Part shown: positions 12,470 to 24,190 of the stretch, piece by piece
Position numbering within the stretch: the stretch's first letter is position 1
How the letters are laid out: every line of letters starts with the position of its first letter
Source of the DNA: Cyathus striatus
Lineage: Eukaryota > Basidiomycota > Agaricomycetes > Agaricales > Nidulariaceae
DNA: 64,000 nucleotides
NCBI GenBank assembly: GCA_025738555.1
Contig: JAOVFP010000003.1
Coordinates: 1,488,001 to 1,552,000, forward strand
Direction: 5' to 3'
Program-made: the position numbers and the translations under genes
The notes under the pieces: model-generated
What the model was told of the DNA's origin: nothing
The model's input: the letters and a program-made list of their open reading frames with translations, nothing else
Database searches by the model: none

Positions 12470-12575
12470 GAGCTAGAGCTGTCCGAGTCCAGCTCTCGTG
12501 AGACCTGCTCAGCTCCGTTCATTTTCGGCTCAGCTCACCGGCTCGTGGCTTTGGAGCCGAGCGGATGGCAACACT
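12470..12575 (+). other. Right end of a hAT-like element, left part missing
   Basis: The stretch is rich in GGCT/AGCC and CGGCTC motifs and ends GGATGGCAACACTA at 12575. The same end, GCCATGGCAACACTA, closes the hAT-like element at 44717, which has a similar GGCT-rich subterminal zone. No partner terminus is present nearby, so the P-like copy 2 probably joined or inserted next to a piece of this element. Confidence 0.45.
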
Positions 12576-13708
12576 ATGTGGCACTCATATTAAGTGAATC
12601 AATGTTTGTCAATTACTTGCTATAAATGTCCTTTGACTTGTTTCAAGTTATAAGAGTTTATGGCAGCGAGGTAGGAGCCTACAGCAACAAAACAGAAGAC
12701 GAACAATACATGAGCAATCATAATGTAAACAGTAGGAATTCAAAGTTCAGCTATGGTGAAGATCGAACTCGGGACCTGCTGAATTGTAAGCGAGGTATGT
12801 GTATCGTATATACTACCTTATTATTAATAACTCACTCTGTGCATAGGACTGGTTTTTCAAAAAAGAATTGTTGTATTTTGTATAAACACAAAGTGACAAT
12901 GACACGCTTTCGACTGCTTTCGACTGATAACTTAAGAGATTGTCAAAGTTATCCGGTACTACGGTAAAAAACTCAGTAAGTAATCAAAGTACAAGATATT
13001 TAATTATACTTACGAAAACGTGAAAAATGGCTGAGTTGTACAGACTATGGTACAACTATTATATAAGTACTGTACATCATGAGTCCAAGAGTCCGCTACT
13101 TCCAGAGCCAGATTGGAGTAGCAAATGATAAGTAGTAGTAGGTCAGTAGGCAGTGCAGCTTATAGCACTGTTGTATAAATACTATACATGTAGTAATAAA
13201 GTAAGATAGGCATAGTATGTACAAAATAATTACAGTCGTGTACGTCTGTCAATTATGGATTACTGATGTGAATTTGTAGTCAAATCTGATGCATGAAAGC
13301 GTTTGCATGCTCGCTCATCTTGCAGGCTTCTTTTAGCTAATATGATGGATAGTGTTACCAGGGGCCACCTCACAGCTCATATAGGTATTTTATTCTATTC
13401 TAACGGACTAAATAATTGATTGAGCACACAATAGTAGTTACCGGACAACCACGCTTCAGCTAGTAAGTGCTCATTCTCGCTTAAGTGAAATCCTGAAACC
13501 GAGATTGTAAAATCTAAGCGGGAAGCCGTGGTGCCGGACACCGGAGCTCAATTCTAATTGATGTGTTTGAGCATGGTCATTAGACTTTCCATAAACGAGC
13601 AGTGTTTCGATAGTGGACAAAATTCTAGCAGCTAAGGAAAAGACACGGGCGTCGGATGGCGGAGGTTTGATTATAATTTAATGCTAACACTTAAAGACGA
13701 TAAATGAA
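12576..13708. other. No gene recognised
   Basis: AT-rich DNA with only short open frames. A B-box-like stretch on the minus strand near 12758-12774 (GGTCCCGAGTTCGATC) resembles a tRNA T-arm, but no acceptor or D-arm partner was found. Confidence 0.4.
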
Positions 13709-14083
13709 TTATGATGGCATTCCTTCAATCAACCAAGCACTGTGTCCACCAGGTACTAAAGCAGTCTCCAAAAGGCATTCACGATGAGCAAGGTACCCTG
13801 CACCAAGGAAGGTATGTAGAGTGTTGAATCTTAAACCATAAAGATCATCAGTCCCACTGTAGCGGAAACTGAGCTTATTGGCCTCGATACCATACCATTC
13901 AGAGGTGAGCAAGGGTGAAAATGAACCGATCCGAGAACCATGTGTGAGATGTGGTGGTAGGGACAGAAAGCCAGAGACGTTGGATAAGGTGGTAGAGCCC
14001 TTCATATCCTCGTCCCACACAAGGTGGACGAAGTGCAGGCATCCCCTTCGCTGTATGTTCATCCTCCTTCTACTCGAAGGCAA
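13709..14083 (-). CDS. Hypothetical 124-residue open frame
   Basis: An uninterrupted minus-strand frame of 124 codons with a varied, protein-like composition, for example LTSEWYGIEANKLSFRYSGT and ETALVPGGHSAWLIEG. No family was recognised. No introns, signal peptide or membrane segment are evident. It may be an exon of a decayed gene, or chance. GC content here is higher than in the DNA to its right. Confidence 0.25.
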   Translation of the reverse strand: MPSSRRRMNIQRRGCLHFVHLVWDEDMKGSTTLSNVSGFLSLPPHLTHGSRIGSFSPLLTSEWYGIEANKLSFRYSGTDDLYGLRFNTLHTFLGAGYLAHRECLLETALVPGGHSAWLIEGMPS

Positions 14084-15220
14084 TATCTCGATATACAGCT
14101 AACAAGGGTCCGCAATGTCGAGGGTCCTGATATGCCTGATGGACGTACAATGTATATAAGCATATTTTTGCGATATCTACATAATATAAATCACTCACTT
14201 GCGATCACAATTGGATTACCTAAGCGTTGGAGTGAGGTCCGAACTGCCAACGATCGTGCTATTTATAGTCACCACCACTAAGGACATAGTAAACAGATCT
14301 AAAAGCAATAGTGATTATAGTAAGGGATTAGCAGGAAAGCATGTATATAGAACCCCAACGGCACTTGATCCACCATAAGCATGTGGTAATGTGACACATC
14401 CAGGTCACGGGATGGTTCCAGCAGCACAACTTACCCAAAGAAGCCAACAGCGTCAAGGCACCCATCAAGCGCAAACAGCCATTGCCACTACTCTGGACTC
14501 AACCCAGATCAGTCCTCGGCATCTTGCGAATGAGATCTCACCCTGATCTACTGATCGAAGCAAACAGACCATATACCTGAAGCCATGGTTGCCGATGGTT
14601 CTATCTTTAGGCCTGCGACGCAACGGGGCGTCTAAGACCTATGCATCAGCCAATAAGCACGTCTCTATTATCATGTGTGCCCGCCCCTTTTGAGGAGCTA
14701 AGTCCAATGCTCTCCTATCCAGACCTTCGCACACATCCCTCTGCCCAGCGTCGTAGTTAATTACCTTATCTAGACATCTGCTATACCTGTACAGTACCTT
14801 TACAGTACTTAAGAACTCTGCTTTTCCAGTAGTATATAAGACTTGCAAACCTGCTCATGTAGAACCAAGCAATCCTGTATCGATTCCTTCCACTATCAGT
14901 GCTATTTAGCATATTCGTGACAATCTATTCAATTTCCGAGTGTAAAAACCCAGTGTGATCTAAGCCCTCCCAGGACCTCAAAGAAGTTTAGTTTATTATT
15001 AGTGATTACAAGCGGTATAGATTACAAGTGAATATTATAGTGTGTTCATCCCTCCCTTGCCCAGAATTACCTTGTGTATTCTGAAGATATTCCCCCGGAC
15101 TCACCCCTGCTTGATTGTTAGCAAGAGTAAGCGACAACCTTTACATAGTTTCGTAGTTATTACTCCCTAGTAACCCTCTTTACCCTTTTAGTCCACATCC
15201 AACTCATTGCACACGTCCCT
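14084..15220. other. No gene recognised; possible LTR-like segment
   Basis: Only short frames. AGTATATAAGACTTGCAAAC near 14831-14850 looks like a TATA region, and the sequence around it resembles a fungal LTR in texture, but no TG..CA ends or target duplication could be fixed. Confidence 0.3.
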
Positions 15221-15500
15221 ATGCTGGTAGCTTTCCTACTCTTCTTTTCAATCCCAAGTACCCCTCCCTTCACCCGCATTCCCCATGCTCTGTACAATCC
15301 ATCTGCCTTCCTGATTGCCCATCATCCTCCTTATTCCCTTCGACATCCTCATCCCACACATTCTCCTCATCCCCCACATTCCATCATTCCCAGCCTCATC
15401 TTCACCCCCTACATCCTCTTCATCCCCAACCTCATTCTGCAACTAATCCTGCTGTCGAAGCTTCACCCTGAGCTACATCCCCTTCACGAATAACAACTCC
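15221..15500 (+). repeat. C/T-rich low-complexity tract
   Basis: The plus strand is dominated by CATCCTC, CCCCACATTC and CCTCATCC variants. Open frames across it (poly-Pro/His/Ser) look like artefacts of composition. Confidence 0.6.
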
Positions 15501-16820
15501 TCAGCCACAATCTCTAGATCTCCATGTAGCAATGAAGCAGGATTGAGGTTTCGCATAGAGGATCCGTCATAGAGGCACTGTATGGCCAACAAGACACTTG
15601 CAGGTGAAGGGAGGAAGTGGCTCTGTGAGGTAGCAGTGTTGCGAGAATATAGTAGGCTGGTAATGACCGATGATATACCAGCAGTAGGTGAAGAACCGTT
15701 GCGACAAAGTACGGTGGAGGTTTGGCAAGCAGTACAGCTTGTCGTTTTTCAAGTAGTATTGTAATGGCATACATATCACCACCATGAATGAAAGGGAAGA
15801 CTTTGCAGTCTAGTCCCCCACAAAACATGTTGAGATCTCTTGTAGAGTAAGAGACCACTGCTGCTAACGACATCAGCAAATTCCCCATCGACTAAATTAA
15901 TCAGGTTAGTACAATTAAGACATACCCCTTATCTTATAGTTCCTTACCTATACCTAAATTTAACATATTTCAACTTAAATATACTAATGCACACATATAC
16001 TACTCACTAATTTCGGCTTAGCATTACTTAAATATACTTGATATATTGTAATTAAGTTAAGATAAGTTACCAGCAGCAGCTAATTGTAACTTAGTTCTAA
16101 CTAAATATCATTTATATCAGTAGATGCAATGTATATATATTCTGATATCAGCAATGATTAGTATTTAACATTCACACTGTACCCAACTTGTACATAGTAT
16201 ACTTATTATGTCACTACTTAAGTCTTATATTATTATAAGTACCAATGTACTGTCTTATACATAATTCTAATTTTTCAATAAATAAAATGCACTTCAAAGT
16301 TATAACATTTAACAGTTTATCAATATATATACTTGTACTTAATGCACAACCAAATTGTCAGGTCTTGATGTGGAAATGTGACAGTTGCTGAAGTGCTGAC
16401 AGCTGCCATTGAAGTCAAACCAGGTAAGTTGAAACCAAAATGAGTTGCCGGCCAAGCAGACACAATTAACACGTGACTGATTCCACATTATGGACACATT
16501 GATGTTTAACTCTTTCAACTCTTTCAACTCATTCCACTTCCCCCATTTTTCCCTTGCTTTCCCCCTCTCGTCTTTCATCCCTTTCTGGCTGCACTATCTA
16601 TTGCTGTCCTCTTCCCTCAAGACCTCTTTGGAACTTTCATCTACTTCTCGTCCCGGGTGATAGGACTCAGCAATTCAAGCTCTCGGGGGTCTGGGTGTAT
16701 TTGGTTTGTGTTTCATAAAGCCAGGAGTCCTGCAAGTAAGTCCCCCATTCCCTTTACTGATATCCCGCTATTGAACTTGAGGTTTGGTTACAGGGACTCT
16801 TCAGCCACTGTGAGTACTTG
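15501..16820. other. No gene recognised
   Basis: Includes a 124-codon minus frame (15514-15888) without recognisable motifs, then very AT-rich sequence from 15890 to 16340 with many TATA and TTAAT runs. Nothing here supports a gene. Confidence 0.4.
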
Positions 16821-17160
16821 CTCATTCTATTTCTCTCACTTGGACTGTCTCTCATGTGCATGCTCTCTCGCTCTCACTCATGCACATGCCCTCTCGCTCT
16901 CTCATGCAACGTCTCGTGCACACCCTCTCTCTCTCTCTCATGCACCATCTCTTGTGCATGCCCTCTCTCTCTCTTTCTCCTGTGTCATCTCTTTTGCACA
17001 CTCTCTCTCTTTCCCCTGCACCATCTCTTTTGCGCACCCTCATGATCTCTCTTGTGCACTGTCTCTCATGGACACTCTCCCATTCACACTATCTCTTGTG
17101 TGCTCCCTTGCCATGTTCTTGCTCTTTTACACACACTGTCTCATTCCTCTCTGTTACTCT
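16820..17160 (+). repeat. CTCTCTC / TGCAC microsatellite-like tract
   Basis: Irregular repeats of CTCTCTCT mixed with CATGCAC and TTTGCGCAC. The overlapping open frames in both directions translate to Ser/Leu/His or Arg/Glu repeats and are not genes. Confidence 0.75.
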
Positions 17161-19379
17161 ATTTCCTCATTATCAAATGTCCCTTGTCAATTATATAGAC
17201 AATTGTTACTACTTTTATTATAGTCATTGTATTTAGCTTAGTATAATATATTGCATCATGCTTGTTTATTCATAATCTGTTGTGAGATAAGTCCACCCAA
17301 TCCCAATCTATTCTTTATTTATGCACAATTTATATTGTAAGAACCTACCTAATATTTGCCTAATACCACCACACAAGTAGAATGGTGTGATCAAATTATG
17401 TTAATTCACAATTTAAATCACTTAAATTCAAGCTAATCACTCCTTACTTTGATATTTTTAGTCAGAATAAGTACGGGACCTCAGCTTATTTACCTAAAAT
17501 ACTTTATAGTACTTTTTTCAACTAAATCTACCTTAAACCAAGCTTATTTCAACCTTAATTGACTAAATTTGTAATGTGGGTATTTGCTGATGGAGAGGGA
17601 AGATAGTGGGATGGCAGATGTCACAGTGCTAAAGACAGACAGCTGCTAGAATAGCAACCATGTTTGCATTGTCCTCTGTGTTATCCCATTTCTATGCCTT
17701 TTTGTACCCCATGTTTGGCTTATCCCCTGCATCCCCTTTAACCAGTATCACCTTCTTCTAGGTCCACCCCAACTCCTACATCCACCTCAACCCCTACATT
17801 CACCTCATATCCTGCATCCTCCATTTTGGCATAGGCAACATAGATATTTGCTGTAAAGCTGATGATAGCTTGCATAGTGCTGACTGCAGAGCACACACCA
17901 GCAGAGGTGTGATATGAGAGAGTTTCTGATGACATATGGCTGCTAAATAATGGTTTCAGTTTGAGGGGGCTGAGTCAGTGGAATGTAGAGGTTGAGCAAC
18001 CTATTATATCATAAGTTGATGGAGGGCTTAAGAGGAGTGGGAAGCATGAACCTATTCATTTAACTGATAGTTGTACTTGCGATGTGAACATGTCATCCTC
18101 CTGGGGAATCTTCCAAATGGAGGGTGGATGCTAGTTGCCAGCATATGCTACCCCTGCAGACCACTAGATTGCAGACTCAGAACAATCCAATGTTGGCTGA
18201 ACACATCATCTGATATCAGCAACAGCTGTGGAAAATAGTGAATGGAACATACCATTCCTCACCAACATCCTCCTTTCCTCCCAAAGACAGGACACTCCAC
18301 CCTATTCCCACAGTTCTTCCTTTCTCTCATATTGTAACAATTGTTCAATTCTCTCTTTCTTTGTGAGGTATCCCTTCAAGAAGTCACCTATTAATGTATC
18401 AATTGAATGAATGGCCTTGAATAGCACAATTTCATACATGCTCTTTGCAGTGTGGTTGAAACGAGGTGAGCATGATCATTAACACTGAGGTGGGTGGTTA
18501 TCATGAAGATTGCCAGGGAAAACATGTGTAAGCTCTTGAGAAGTGTTTCTAAGATATGTTGACAGTTACAAGATGGAAATGTGAATGATGCAGAGAAGGG
18601 GGAAGAGTGCATATGAGAGACTTGAGAGTTGGGAGCAAGTAGCCAAAAATGTTCAATGTGTGAAACAACAACCATGCTCAATTCCATCAAATGGGATTGA
18701 GTTCCAATGATTGGCTTCTCTGGCTTGTTGATTCACGCTTATGTAATACACTGTGTAAACCCATATCAAGTCTGTAGTATGTTGGTATATCTAGATTGAG
18801 ATCTCCCAGGAACACCAATACTCCCATGGACCTTTTTTGGTTTATATGTGGCAGTTCATAGTAAAACACAGGCTTTCACATTTAATTTTGTGAGCTGGCC
18901 TTTGAATTACAGTCCGAAATCTATCCCTTACATCCTTGACCAACTCTGTAGTAGTTGAATACTGCTCAGTGCTAGGTCACTTTCTATATACATATTCTTA
19001 TGTGATCAACCTGTATCTACATGGTGTAAAAAGGATTTTTGCTGGGGCTAGGTGAATTGCCACATTGCTGTGGTAAAGGATAAGGTGATGTGCAATCACT
19101 CTTGACAATGTGACAATGCACTATAGCCAAAAATAAGTAACAATATTAGTAGAGTTTGAATTGAAGTCACCTAGCATTGGAGAGTTAAATACAGGTTGTG
19201 GTATTGGCTCAATACCAATGTGCTTGTGGTTTTGTGAACCTTGTGTAAGTTTACACTGAGTTGCTTCCTTTTTACATGGAGATTTCTTGGGGGATTGATG
19301 TGCAATTCATCACTGGAAACGAATTTGGTGTGAAATTGAGGTCTGTGAATGTTGAAAATCTGTAGCATGTTGGTCTCAC
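17161..19379. other. No gene recognised
   Basis: AT-rich sequence with short frames only. A Gly/Val/Glu low-complexity stretch at about 17738-17810 (minus) resembles the composition of 15.2-15.5 kb. Confidence 0.4.
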
Positions 19380-21072
19380 ACATATATCCTATGTGATGAA
19401 TGCAAATCAATGCCTTTGTTTAAGTGGAATTTGAATTGCATTCCATGCATAATTCCTCTGAGTAGAGTTAAATTTATGTCATCACAGTTAATATTTCAGT
19501 GTGCTTGTTCATTACTATTTATTGAAGATGGAGAGGCCTGCCAGATTTCTAGAGGTATTAGACTGGAAGGCTGGTATATAGCTGGTATGACAAATTTTGC
19601 TCTTTTCTTGTCCTCAAGCCATGCTGAATACAGAATCATGTAAGTGAATCATATCAATACTAATGATAATAAGTACTACATGCCTTGAGCTTTTGGTCCT
19701 CCATTATTGATTATATTAAGAACAGCATCCAGATCATATTTTGTTGTCAAAGCAAGATTATACATTGCATCTAGCACACTAGATGTTACCTGGTTTCATA
19801 AACTGTAAATGTACTGTGCAAAGACAATAAAATTGGCAGAGATGATCATATGCATCCAATTCTCCTAAATACCTAAACCTTTCTGAGTAATACCCAGTTG
19901 ACTTGCTACAAAGTGATTGGCAATACATTCCAGCACCTGATTGATAATAAAGCATTAATGTCACATAGAAATAACTATTGATTTACATACCAAGTGCTTG
20001 CCCCTTGTGTGCATCAGCAATCCAAATTTCAAATCCTGCTCCATGAATGTGTCAGAATTGAATGGAAAGACCAGTTATTTCAGTGGCTATCTCAAATATT
20101 CTTTTGAAAAGAATGAAATGAGCCAAAGCAGACTGTGAGGTTGTGAATGCCCATGTACCAACAACAGCTATATAAATAGTAGTCAGTATAAAAATGTACT
20201 ATGGCAGAGAAAGCTCACTTACATTTCATTCTGTTTGAATCCCAAGTCTCTATTTCAAACTCCTGCCACTTTCCATGTACATGTTTAAATGAGGTGTCAA
20301 TAGAAATATACTTTGTGTGCATTAGCATGAAGGCCATATCTTTGACATGCATAAGACCAAGTAAAATGTCTTTCCTACTTCAATACAGTGCAACTCTGCA
20401 CAATGTAAATATTGCTGATCACTTGGAAGATTAATATGTTCCTTGGCCAAATGTTGTGCACCTAATGATATGAGTAATAATAATGATGTCTGATAAGAGA
20501 ATTTATGTACAAACAAATCCTGTTCCATATGGATAGCATATCTTTCATAAATTCTCCATTATTCTTCAAACATGATCTAGATTTCCAAGAGATGGATGAA
20601 GGGCTGAAAGTGGTGGATCTATTACAGAATCACTGGGCCATTTGATAAGTTCATGAAGACTTAAGATAAACCCAGAATCCATCATTATTTTGTGTGGAGT
20701 AGCATCTGCAAGTTTCCAACCAAGGTTTAAAAGCATTGTTTTAAAAGCCTATTCAATAGGCAGAGGTGTTTTAACAGGAAGCAGTGGTGCATGTGAATGG
20801 GCACCATACAAGATAATTAATATCTGTGGACATGAATGCAACTCATTGGGTATGAATATAGAATATCAGACTTCACAGTTGCTTCATAACTTCAGTGATC
20901 CATGATTAAGCTTTCCATTTTTAGAGCAATGCCAATATACTAAAGAAGATATTAATACCACAACCAATGAGTCACTGAATCAGGAAGATAAACTCATGGC
21001 ATTTAACTTTTTCTCTGATGGTGATGCCCTGAATGTGCAATTCATTAATGGTCCATAACTATTTGATAATGC

Positions 21073-22964
21073 TGTCAGAAGTAACAAGAATAGAGAGGGG
21101 TGATTCAGAGAGAAGAGAATGATAAGAAGGCAAAAGACTCAAACACAAACACAGACACAGACACAAGATAGGGAGGAAACTTGTTGACAACTACCAAGTT
21201 ACAGAATGTATATATACTGAGGCTGTCTACCAAAGTCCAACCAAGGTCCATGTAACTAAGGTAACAGACAGCTGTCAATCTGTCAATCACATATATGTCA
21301 ATCAAGTATCTGTCAATCACAGAACTGTCAAGTATGACACTCAGTAAATAGCAAAGTCAAATGAAAGTCAGACAATGTAAGACAACTGGAAATGTTCGAC
21401 AATCCGTTGTGTTTTTCAGCTGTGATTTGACTATGAAAAGTCGGACAAAAGTCACACACTTAATGATTTCATTTGAATAAATTTAAATCTGTATGACTTG
21501 TGTTTGACATTTATGGGACCACTGTACAGTACTTGTTTGACAAAATGCGAATGATTTATAACTAGAATATAACTGCAATTTGACACATGTGTAGATATGT
21601 GAGACTATTGTGTAACTTATATTTGACTAATGTTTGCAGATGCCAGTTAGGTAAATAAATTAGGGTTGTATTGGGCTTATGTACATGTAGCTACATAATG
21701 ACAATGCAGACAAATGTTCCAGACAATCTAATACTACCATGATAACTAATACTATAGCATCACCTAAAGACATCCCTGAATCACCCAGCTCCCTCTATCA
21801 CTGGGTCCCCAACACCCCACTGACCCAACCCAGACTCAACATCACTTACCTCCTAAAGGGATGGAATTACAATGTGAAATAAACACAATGTTAGTACAGA
21901 TGAAGATTGAATAATGAAAACTAACTTTAGTGACCCACTGAGCAACCACTGAGAATGTACAGATATTCTAAAACAATGAATGGGGTGAGCACTATGCGGC
22001 GTCTGCTGGGGAAGGTTGGGAGAAAAACTTACAGCAAAAACTGCAAAGAGGACAAGGGGGGAATAGGATTTGGGGCAAGGGCACATTGAGGGTGTGACAG
22101 GGAAGAATTGAAAGTCAAGCTGAGTTCAGACTCTGAAGGCTTATTTACTTTAACTTATGAGGACGTGGCAAGTTTCAATTTATCACATGACCAGAACAAC
22201 AGAATAACTTAATGAATTCCTTGACTTCTCATTGCTTGACACTTGTTCATGGCTGAAGCACTCATTCCTCTAAGTTATATCTTTTGTTATTTTTCGAGTA
22301 CTCACTCACTATCCCTTCTAATGACATTTATATACGTGCATTATTAAAACAATGGAATATACTTATATGTAGCTAACAAAAAGTATGTACTAGTTAAAGT
22401 CCAACTCTTGGTTAAGTCACTTCACAACTACTACATGCCACTTGAAAGCTTGACAAAGATGTTCATGGAGCACTCAATGTATAAGTACAATCAATTTTGT
22501 ATCTAAAGGAATGTAGCATAGTAAATAACAGCTTAGTAGTAATTCAGTCTTCAATATAATATGCTGTATTCACCACCAACATACCTGCGATATTTATTTG
22601 AGCTTGAATACTAAATCTGTACAGTACCGTAATGAGTGGGACCATAGCTGTTACAATGCTGGTAATGAATATAACCCTGTGGCTCGATGGTTCGAGCAGG
22701 AATCCTGGTGTAAATTGAAGTTGAAATGTATTGTCATTAATTGACATAATACAGACTACTGTATGACTATTGTGTGACTTATGAATGTACATTACAAGGT
22801 CAATTTGTGGACATAACTAGTGTTTGACTGCATTTGACTTTTGGTTCCTGTGTTTGACTTTCTTTCGACTTTGTCTGACATCAATCTGATTTTGCTTTTT
22901 ACTGAGTATGACAGGTTACAAGTGACAGCTGTCAAAGAAGCTGTGCAACCCAGAATATCTAACA
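21073..22964 (-). mobile_element. Solo LTR with nested insertion
   Basis: On the minus strand it begins TGTTAGATATTCTGGGTTGC and ends TTACTTCTGACA. The same LTR, uninterrupted, is at 40037-40322. Flanks are AATGC (21068-21072) and AATGT (22965-22969), a 5-bp target duplication with one mismatch. TATATATAC near 21209-21217 would be the promoter region. Without the 1.57 kb insert the LTR is about 320 bp. No internal retroelement sequence accompanies it. Confidence 0.75.
21340..22906. mobile_element. Non-autonomous DNA transposon inside the LTR
   Basis: A 1,567-bp element with inverted ends: left CTCAGTAAATAGCAAAGTC, right (reverse complement) CTCAGTAAAAAGCAAAATC, both followed by a GTCAGACAA motif. 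It is flanked by a perfect 7-bp duplication TATGACA (21333-21339 and 22907-22913). The GTCAGACAA/TTTGACTTT words recur in the subterminal zones. There is no open frame of note, so it would depend on a transposase made elsewhere; superfamily not determined. Confidence 0.75.
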
Positions 22965-24190
22965 AATGTGCACTGCTCATGCAAATGAATTTGAGGTAAG
23001 TCTGAAGATACCAAAGCTTTCAGATATTTGAGATTAAACTCCTGCAAATTGTGAAGAATTAAATATGCTTGGTTTGAACATGTCTGAAATTGGCATCTGC
23101 TGAGGCATAAGCATCAACTCATATAATTGTGAAATATTTCTTACTGTAAGTGTGGTTGACCAAAGCTATTATAAGAACAATCATTTTTCCTTTGCAAGTT
23201 CCAGAATTAGATGCTGTATGATCAACAGAACTAGAAGTATCCTTGTCTGGATCATCCGAATCACTGTCTGAATTGCCACAGTATTCAGCTATGTCAACTG
23301 AATCAAAGGAGCAACCAGCATTCTGAACAGCACAAAAGAACAACAGCATTTTAGTGAACACAATTTCTTTGGCAGATGGTTCATAATGTTCAAGATTTCC
23401 AGTAATCTCAGAGTAATTCTTGCAAACCTTAAGCCCTTTACCTGATAAAAGGAATATTAGTAGAATACTTTGGTTAGTGAAATAAGTGAAGAATACATAC
23501 ACTGTATTCTCAAATTTTTGCTGAGCACATTTTCTTCATTTGCATCATGTAGTAGCAAGCCACAGTAGACATCACTTGCTCCACCACAAGATCCACCAAG
23601 AGAATACTGAATATTAAGCTTTGGATTATAGTATTTTTCTGGATCAACTGTGAACCAGTGGGCAATAATGCCTTGAGATGATGATGTAGCTTCTGGATAC
23701 TCCACAATTTCACCAAGGGGGTGATCAATAAGGTAGTCAAGCATGAGTTTCTTGTGAATGAAAATGTTAGCTGCAACTGCATGATGGTGCACATGAATGG
23801 TTGAAGTCTGCACCTCCAAGTTCAAGGAAAAGGTGCATCAAGTCAAAAACCTACTGGGGTCAGAGTCCTCAGGGTCCAGTGCTTCTGCTGAGGGAAAGCC
23901 AGAACTGTGTAATGTCGAAGATGTGGTACAAGGGTAAAAAGTAGCATCTGTCACCAGTGTGAGGTTGAGATCCCCATGTGTTGAAGAGGATACAGGCAAG
24001 GTAATGACACTGGCTAGTGGCAAAGGTGCAGTAGCAGTGCAGGATGTTGAAAACCCAGCATCAAGATGAGTATCAATGGTTAAAACATCAGGGCTGAGCC
24101 CAATGCCAGCAAGAATGGCTCTTGCTGAAGCAATTGCATCTTTCTGGTGCTCCGAAAACATAAGTATCATACCATATATTGGACACAATA

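Larger units (their letters stand above)
19380..24190 (-). pseudogene. Decayed gene of an uncharacterised Agaricomycete family
   Basis: Minus-strand blocks in consistent order: an N-terminal segment (24190-23840, SEHQKDAIASARAILAGIGL); a block with LIDHPLGEIVEYPEATSSSQ and IQYSLGGSCGGASDVYCGLL (23770-23540); GKGLKVCKNYSEITG and CSFDSVDIAEY (23445-23250); then, beyond the inserted LTR, PNELHSCPQI and PLLPVKTPLP (about 20860-20770), DSGFILSLHELIKWP and ALHPSLGNLDH (20690-20590), QQYLHCAELH (about 20430-20400), AHFILFKRIFEIA and IHGAGFEIWIADAHKG, GELDAYDHLCQFYCLC (19870-19810), DLDAVLNIINNGG (about 19720), and NSNEQAH..INLTLL..GMQ (19540-19420). These match, from memory, a large multi-exon family common in Agaricomycete genome predictions; I know no established name or function. 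Stops and shifts occur throughout. Confidence 0.55.

Noticed and set aside
12757..12800. Minus-strand GGTCCCGAGTTCGATC resembling a tRNA T-arm
   Set aside because: No matching acceptor or D-arm within tRNA distance and the T-stem does not pair fully, so it is at best a B-box look-alike.
15248..15442. Minus-strand Glu/Gly/Met-rich frame
   Set aside because: Artefact of a C/T-rich low-complexity tract.
16657..17236. 188- and 126-codon open frames
   Set aside because: They lie over a CTCTCTC/TGCAC tract; the translation is Ser/Leu/His repeats in every frame.
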